A stretch of 64,000 nucleotides of DNA. Source: CFX2 sp014338005 (lineage in GTDB: Bacteria > Chloroflexota > Anaerolineae > Aggregatilineales > Phototrophicaceae). Under the pieces are notes generated by a model. The model had not been told where the DNA came from. It worked only from the letters and a program-made list of their open reading frames with translations, and searched no databases. Shown piece by piece: positions 59,686 to 64,000 of this stretch. The stretch's first letter is position 1, and the number at the start of each line of letters is the position of its first letter. The stretch lies in contig SZPE01000007.1 in NCBI GenBank assembly GCA_030263555.1, positions 1 to 64,000 of the forward strand, read 5' to 3'. The position numbers were made by a program, and so were the translations under genes.

Positions 59686-60483
59686 ATGGCGATTGACTAT
59701 ACCATTGATTACCAGTGTATCCCTAAACAAAAACTCTCGACGCCGGGCATTTTAGAGCGCATTAAAGGGCGCGCGCGCGCCCAGGCCGTGATTGACCTGT
59801 TCCGCAAAAACGGCGACCTGCGTCCCGCCACCGAAATCGGCTTCGAGATGAGCCGCAGCACGCCCGCCGGCGAGCCGGAAACCCGCGTGGTGATGGTCAA
59901 AGACCTGTTGGAAGCCGCCGCCGAACTGACGCCGCTGGCCGACCACTGCCTGGGCTGCCCGGCCAACAACTTCGGCGAGCCGTTCGGCTGCTACGGGTTG
60001 ATCGAATATCCCATCTCCGGCGCGGCGGAACTGTGGCTGCTTAACCGGCTGCCCGTGCCGGACGAGCCGCTGCCCTGGCTGCTGCTGCGCCGCGCCATCG
60101 AGGACGCGAATGACGATGCCGCCGAGGTCAGCGCCCTGCGCGCCGAAGGCCAGCCGTATTTCCAGGAACGCGGCGTACTGGCGCGCAAACTGGGCGAAAT
60201 CACCGTCACCAGCAACCAGGTTTTTAAGATGCTGTTCCTGATGGGCAGCCTCAAACCCGCCTATGCCGCCGTTGTTTTGATTTTCTTTGGGGTCATCCCG
60301 CGCGATCTGGAAGCCAACGAACTGATGCGCCTGTCCGCCTCGCCGGAGGATGCCTTTGAACGGTATCCGTTCCAGCTTCACGACGCGCCGGACGATGACC
60401 GCTCCATCACACAGTTCAAACGTTTCTGGCGCGCCCTGTACCTGGCCTGGGGGTTAAACGTCCGCCTTCTGCTGGACACATGA
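59686..60483 (+). CDS. Conserved-looking protein with CLGCPANNFGEPFGC motif, unknown function
   Basis: A 265-residue soluble protein with no signal peptide. It contains a cysteine cluster (ADHCLGCPANNFGEPFGCYG, about residues 85-105) that could bind a metal or form a redox centre. The remainder is alpha-helical (FYLMFLMGSLKPAYAAVV-like region near 190-205 is hydrophobic). No family was recognised. GTTATAAT (59652-59658) lies 27 bases before the start. It ends 152 bases before the radical SAM gene in the same direction. Confidence 0.65.
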   Translation: MAIDYTIDYQCIPKQKLSTPGILERIKGRARAQAVIDLFRKNGDLRPATEIGFEMSRSTPAGEPETRVVMVKDLLEAAAELTPLADHCLGCPANNFGEPFGCYGLIEYPISGAAELWLLNRLPVPDEPLPWLLLRRAIEDANDDAAEVSALRAEGQPYFQERGVLARKLGEITVTSNQVFKMLFLMGSLKPAYAAVVLIFFGVIPRDLEANELMRLSASPEDAFERYPFQLHDAPDDDRSITQFKRFWRALYLAWGLNVRLLLDT

Positions 60484-60520
60484 CAAATGTCACCTTTTTT
60501 ACATGAAATGCTTCGTTAAG

Positions 60521-60559
60521 CTAAATATCCGCGCTAAAATGTTTAGCGACACTAAATAT
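60521..60559 (+). promoter_or_regulatory. Palindrome flanked by direct repeats upstream of the radical SAM gene
   Basis: CGCTAAA-ATG-TTTAGCG (60532-60548) is a perfect 7-base inverted repeat. It is flanked by direct repeats of CTAAATAT at 60521-60528 and 60552-60559. This three-part arrangement in a 152-base leader looks like an operator. TGACAAATGTCA at 60481-60492 is a further palindrome at the stop of the upstream gene. Confidence 0.5.
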
Positions 60560-60635
60560 TTTTGCGCCGGAGGGATGTTCTAACTACCCCCGCCCGAATT
60601 CCCCGCTGGCGCAGCAAGCGAGGGAGAAAAGTCGA

Positions 60636-61913
60636 ATGGAACTGTCAAAACGTAATATGTACCGGTTTCCCTGGTCGGGAAATGACAACCCTATCGGCTG
60701 GCTGGAAGTCACCGACAAGTGCAACACCTACTGTCGCGGCTGCTACCGTATCAACGGGATGCAGGGGCATAAAACGTTAGAGCAGATCAAGGAAGAAATA
60801 GCCCTGCTGGCAAAATGGCGCAACTGCGACAACATCTCCATCGCCGGGGGCGAACCGCTGATCCACCCGGATATTATGGAAATCGTCGCCTACATCAAAA
60901 GCCTCAAAATGAAGCCGCTCATCCTGACGAACGGCATCAAGCTGGAAAACAACCGCCCGATGGTGGAAGAACTCAAACGCGCCGGGGCGATTGGTTTCAC
61001 CTTCCACATTGACAGCGAACAGCAGCGCCCGCACTGGAAGGGCAAAAGCGAAACGGAGCTGTTCGAACTGCGCCAGTATTATGCCGACATGGTGTATGAT
61101 GTTGGCGGCATGACGGCATTCTTCGGCATGACGGTTTACCCAGGCAACCTGGACTTCGTGCCGGAAATGGTGAAGTGGGCCAACAAGAATATTGACCGCG
61201 TGCATGGCCTGGTGCTGATCGGTTTCCGCAACGCCGTGATGGAAGGCGATTTTGATTATTATGCACAGGGTCAGAAGGTCAATCTGCAAACCAGCTACGT
61301 GGCGGACTCGGATGCCGAGTCGTACCTGACCTCGACCGACATTTATAACAAAATCCGCGAACACTTCCCGCACTACGACACTTCGGCCTATATGGGCGGC
61401 ACGAATGCACACGACAAAATAACCTGGCTGGTTTCGGCGCAGTTGGGCAGCAGAAGCCAGATGTACGGTTCGGTCGGCGCGAAGGTGATGGAACTGTTCC
61501 AGGTGTTCCACCATTTGCAGCACGGCACGTATGTTATTTACTCGCCCAGCAACAAAATCCCCAAGATCGCTATGCTGCTGGGGCTGGTGGACAAGGGCGT
61601 GCGTAAGACCGTCAGCGCGTGGTTCAAGGATTTCCTGGCTCACCCGCAGCGGTTGTTCCAGCCGATTTTTGTCCAGAGCATCGGCATCATTCAGGGGCCA
61701 GACCTGATGGAAGATGGCCGCGTGGATATGTGCGAAAGCTGCCCGGATATGACGGTGTGGGACGGCAAGCTGGTGCATTCCTGCCGCATGGACGAATGGC
61801 GGCTGTACGGCAGCTACGTGACGGCGCAGCCGCGCAACAAAACCGTCGGCAACGGCCATACCATCGAGCCGGACGCCATCCCGGTGGTGGAAGGCACGCC
61901 TTCGCAGAATTAA
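60636..61913 (+). CDS. Radical SAM enzyme with C-terminal cysteine cluster
   Basis: A 425-residue protein with the canonical motif C-x3-C-x2-C (Cys29, Cys33, Cys36 in DKCNTYCRGCYRING) that binds the SAM-coordinating [4Fe-4S] cluster. It is followed by ISIAGGEPLIHPDIMEIVAY, the SAM-binding GGEP motif. The C-terminal part has MCESCPDMTVWDGKLVHSCR (Cys366, Cys369, Cys383), which could hold an auxiliary iron-sulfur cluster, as in SPASM/twitch enzymes. The substrate is unknown. GAGGGAG precedes the ATG, and a weak terminator follows the gene. Confidence 0.85.
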   Translation: MELSKRNMYRFPWSGNDNPIGWLEVTDKCNTYCRGCYRINGMQGHKTLEQIKEEIALLAKWRNCDNISIAGGEPLIHPDIMEIVAYIKSLKMKPLILTNGIKLENNRPMVEELKRAGAIGFTFHIDSEQQRPHWKGKSETELFELRQYYADMVYDVGGMTAFFGMTVYPGNLDFVPEMVKWANKNIDRVHGLVLIGFRNAVMEGDFDYYAQGQKVNLQTSYVADSDAESYLTSTDIYNKIREHFPHYDTSAYMGGTNAHDKITWLVSAQLGSRSQMYGSVGAKVMELFQVFHHLQHGTYVIYSPSNKIPKIAMLLGLVDKGVRKTVSAWFKDFLAHPQRLFQPIFVQSIGIIQGPDLMEDGRVDMCESCPDMTVWDGKLVHSCRMDEWRLYGSYVTAQPRNKTVGNGHTIEPDAIPVVEGTPSQN

Positions 61914-61944
61914 ACGCGCACAGCAAGTGTAATAATTGTGGAGG

Positions 61945-61972
61945 AGCGCCGCCCTGATGGGCTGACGCTTTT
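61945..61972 (+). terminator. Weak terminator after the radical SAM gene
   Basis: AGCG-CC-GCCC-TGAT-GGGC-TGA-CGCT makes a bulged hairpin, followed by TTT. It lies 31 bases past the stop. The surrounding 61914-62265 gap is AT-rich and holds the inverted-repeat element at 61994 and no gene. Confidence 0.5.
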
Positions 61973-61993
61973 AACAAAGCAAATGTAAAGGGA

Positions 61994-62051
61994 GAGGCAC
62001 AATCTGGGGTAGACTTTCATCTATTCAGAAAACTCCCCCAGAAAGTGCCTC
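61994..62051. repeat. 58-base inverted-repeat element (MITE-like or collapsed IS ends)
   Basis: The left end GAGGCAC-AA-TCTGGGG (61994-62009) and the right end CCCCAGA-AA-GTGCCTC (62036-62051) are inverse complements at 14 of 16 positions, and the similarity continues weakly inwards. Only 26 bases lie between them, too few for a gene. This is unlike the other hairpins of the window. It could be a miniature transposable element, two IS ends left after internal deletion, or a protein-binding cruciform. No target-site duplication was seen. Confidence 0.6.
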
Positions 62052-62274
62052 CATCTGCTCCGACGAAATTCACTGCGACCTGATGTTTGACAGGCATATG
62101 CCGGGCCGGCGGCGGAAACCGGACGTTAAGAGATACCTTACCGTTATATGAAACAATTCCAATAATATATATATTAAGAAAAAATATGATAATAATTGGC
62201 TAAGTTGAAGTTTAACAATTATTCCCCCAGAATCAAATCAGCATACTTAATTGTTCCAGAGCATAATGGGGGAA

Positions 62275-62547
62275 ATGATGATTCAACCGTCTGATGTAAA
62301 GGCTCGTCTGCGTCTGCTTCGCTATGGCCTCGTCGTCATCGTCATCGTCACCTTCCTCGTCAGCCTGCTGGCGCCGTATATCTCGCTGCGATTTGTGAGC
62401 GAGGCGGGTATCAATCCGCCGCCCATAACCGACTTCCTGGGTACGGCGCTGCTGTTTACCGTTGTCGTCGCCGTGATTGCCGCTGCGGTGTATTTCGTCT
62501 ACCAGCGCGTGCTGACTCAGACGACGGCGAAAAGCGGCGACCAGTAA
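62275..62547 (+). CDS. Small two-helix membrane protein
   Basis: About 90 residues with two hydrophobic helices (LVVIVIVTFLVSLLAPYISL and ALLFTVVVAVIAAAVYFVYQ). No family was recognised. GGGGGAA lies just before the adjacent ATGs at 62275 and 62278; spacing favours the second. In-frame starts at 62266 and 62251 are less likely. The AT-rich 350-base gap upstream probably contains its promoter. Confidence 0.6.
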   Translation: MMIQPSDVKARLRLLRYGLVVIVIVTFLVSLLAPYISLRFVSEAGINPPPITDFLGTALLFTVVVAVIAAAVYFVYQRVLTQTTAKSGDQ

Positions 62548-62618
62548 GCGGGGGCGGCTTTCCGGTTATTTTTGGCTCGAATGCATAGGCTATAACCGGT
62601 TAAAACGGTGTTTGGCGT

Positions 62619-62662
62619 GTAGGGGCGGCCCGACGTGGACGCCCACCGGGGAGCGCCCCTAC
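62619..62662. repeat. REP-like hairpin, GTAGGGGCG...CGCCCCTAC
   Basis: GTAGGGGCG (62619-62627) and CGCCCCTAC (62654-62662) form a perfect 9-base stem with a GC-rich 26-base centre that can pair further (CCC...GGG). It lies in the 200-base gap between two convergent genes, otherwise empty. Sequence ends match those of the hairpins at 3212, 6185 and 7340. Confidence 0.65.
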
Positions 62663-62749
62663 AGCGCCTATCATTCTAACCTGGCTTCATCTTGTCCATG
62701 TACTCGTGTTATCTCAGCGTATCAGGCTTGAATGCTGCCTGTAAATCTA

Positions 62750-63712
62750 CTAATTCGGCCAGCTGCCGCGCCGGGCCGCGCCGCTGCCGGGCCGCCGGTT
62801 AAGTGGGTGGTCGCGGCCTTCCACCAGGGCGCGCCGGGCTTTTTGCACGTCGCTTTCGTGTTTGAGCAGCACCGTAAGGGTGGTTTCCAGCGTATGCCGG
62901 TCGAGGCTGTCGGCGTTCATCATCACCAGCGCCTTCGCCCAGTCAATCGTTTCCGACACGCTGGGGCTTTTTTTCAAGTCCATCTGGCGCAGGCTTTGCA
63001 CCACTTCCACCGCCTGCTGGGCCAGCTTGGCGCTCAGTTCCGGCACGCGCATCCGCACAATACGCATTTCCGACTCGTGATCGGGATAGTCAATAAACAG
63101 GTACAGGCAGCGGCGTTTGAGCGCCTCCGACAGATCGCGGGTATTGTTGCTGGTCAGCACGACGGTAGGCCGGTGGCGTGCGACAATCGTCCCCAATTCC
63201 GGCACGGATACCTGAAAATCGCTCAGGATTTCCAGCAGGAAAGCCTCAAATTCAGCGTCGGCGCGGTCAATCTCGTCAATCAGCAGCACCACCGGCTCCG
63301 GCGACGTGATGGCCTGGAGCAGCGGGCGCGGCAGCAAAAACCGCTCCGAAAAGAAGGCATTTTCCTCCTGCCCCAGCCGGTCGGCGGCTTCCGTCAGCGT
63401 AACCGCCTGCGCCAGCAGTTCGCTCAGTTTATCGCGTAAAAGCTGGGTATAAAGCATCTGTTTGGCATATTCCCACTCGTACAGCGCCTTGCTTTCGTCC
63501 AGCCCTTCGTAACATTGCAAGCGGATCAACCGGCAGCCGGTGGCTTTGGCCCAGGCTTTCGCCAGTTCGGTTTTGCCCACGCCCGCCGGCCCTTCGGCCA
63601 GCACCGGCTTTTCCAGTTTTTCGGCCAGGAACATCACGGTCGAAATTTCGTCGGTCGAAATGTACTGCTGCTCGCTTAAAACCTGGCTGACCTGGCCTAT
63701 ATCCTTAAACAT
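62750..63712 (-). CDS. MoxR-type AAA+ ATPase
   Basis: A 320-residue AAA+ protein. Walker A is GPAGVGKT (residues 41-48), Walker B is VVLLIDEIDRADAEFEAFLL, and sensor 1 is in PTVVLTSNNTRDLSEALKRR. The MoxR-specific stretch KPVLAEGPAGVGKTELAKAW is typical. MoxR ATPases act as chaperones, usually with a von Willebrand factor A protein beside them. No VWA gene is in the window, since the gene is near the edge. The ATG at 63712 has GGAGG upstream; the in-frame start at 63787 is not supported. Confidence 0.9.
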   Translation of the reverse strand: MFKDIGQVSQVLSEQQYISTDEISTVMFLAEKLEKPVLAEGPAGVGKTELAKAWAKATGCRLIRLQCYEGLDESKALYEWEYAKQMLYTQLLRDKLSELLAQAVTLTEAADRLGQEENAFFSERFLLPRPLLQAITSPEPVVLLIDEIDRADAEFEAFLLEILSDFQVSVPELGTIVARHRPTVVLTSNNTRDLSEALKRRCLYLFIDYPDHESEMRIVRMRVPELSAKLAQQAVEVVQSLRQMDLKKSPSVSETIDWAKALVMMNADSLDRHTLETTLTVLLKHESDVQKARRALVEGRDHPLNRRPGSGAARRGSWPN

Positions 63713-63911
63713 ACAACTACGCCTCCATACCGCGCCCAGAAGAAACTGAGGAGAACTTCTGATTCTCCCCTGCCAGCATACACCCAAACCGATGAACTGT
63801 CGAATAACGCCTGCTGAGGTGACGGTGAGAAGTTATTGTTTCCTTTGCGCGTCTGCCAAAACGGAGTAACATTAAGGCCGCCATCGGGGGAGAGGTCGAA
63901 AGCCAAGCGCC

Positions 63912-64000
63912 ATGTCTGTCGAAGTCCGCAAAGTTGAAAACCGCGACGAGTTTAAAGCCCTGTTCGAGTTCCCCTGGACGCTGTACAAAGGCGATCCATA
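63912..64000 (+). CDS. Start of a gene cut by the window edge, possibly an acetyltransferase-like protein
   Basis: From the ATG at 63912 the frame reads MSVEVRKVENRDEFKALFEF and then PWTLYKGDP before the window ends. The FPWxLYxGDP pattern resembles the opening of a group of bacterial GNAT-related proteins that begin ...FPWRLYRGDPNW. Only about 30 residues are visible, so the assignment is tentative. Confidence 0.5.
   Translation, partial: MSVEVRKVENRDEFKALFEFPWTLYKGDP

Noticed and set aside
61994..62051. Rho-independent terminator
   Set aside because: The stem is strong, but the loop is 26 bases and there is no T-run on either strand; a small repeat element fits better.
1..64000. CRISPR array
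   Set aside because: No regularly spaced direct repeats of suitable length were seen; repeats found are short hairpins between genes.

Overview
This 64 kb stretch is GC-rich chromosomal DNA (just under 60% by eye). It most resembles a member of the Chloroflexota, probably Anaerolineae-like. That placement is an inference from four traits: Thr/Pro-rich linkers in surface proteins, DUF3352 and DUF4230 proteins, many solute-binding proteins whose signal peptides end in Ala-Gln instead of a lipobox, and Shine-Dalgarno-led genes with a strong TATAAT close to the start codon. There are no rRNA genes, tRNA genes or CRISPR arrays, and the only transposase is a broken fragment.

Layout. (1) 0-1 kb: a membrane PAS protein that appears frameshifted. 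(2) 1-9 kb, minus strand: two tandem peptide-type ABC importer sets (binding protein, DppB-like and DppC-like permeases), each with its own terminator and neither with an ATPase. (3) 9-16 kb: DUF4230 and DUF3352 surface proteins, then an ABC-2 exporter (ATPase plus two permeases) behind a TetR regulator whose promoter and operator can be read directly. (4) 16-22 kb: an AraC regulator, a dihydrofolate-reductase-like gene broken by one in-frame TGA, a secreted beta-helix protein, a metallo-beta-lactamase-fold hydrolase, a cyclic-nucleotide-binding protein, a Thr/Pro-rich lipoprotein and a histidine phosphatase.

(5) 22-42 kb: a carbohydrate island. A tightly overlapping minus-strand operon encodes a roughly 1000-residue binding protein, four CUT1-type permeases, an NHL/Yip1 membrane protein and a DUF5696 protein. 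It is preceded by a second binding protein and a GH94-type phosphorylase. A LacI regulator on the plus strand heads a putative operon with a PF10091 (GH144-like) glycosidase and a GH35-like glycosidase. A near-perfect LacI operator lies in the intergenic region. All three enzymes lack signal peptides, so the cell probably imports an oligosaccharide and degrades it in the cytoplasm. A beta-glucan is the working guess.

(6) 42-64 kb: mixed genes. These include a methyltransferase, two coupled membrane proteins, a GIN-domain lipoprotein, an SH3b membrane protein, two P-loop proteins, an IS481-like remnant, the beta subunit of a methylcrotonyl-CoA-type carboxylase, a processive-type GT2 glycosyltransferase, a TIR/transmembrane/FGE-like chimera, a secreted protein of unknown family, a saccharopine-dehydrogenase-like enzyme, an orphan BMP-type binding protein, tandem Kelch proteins, a GNAT enzyme, a Cys-containing unknown protein, a radical SAM enzyme, a MoxR ATPase and the start of another gene. 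The most unusual items are the TIR chimera with its sharp composition break, the carbohydrate island, the interrupted reductase gene, the dispersed GTAGGGGCG hairpins and a 58-base inverted-repeat element near 62.0 kb.
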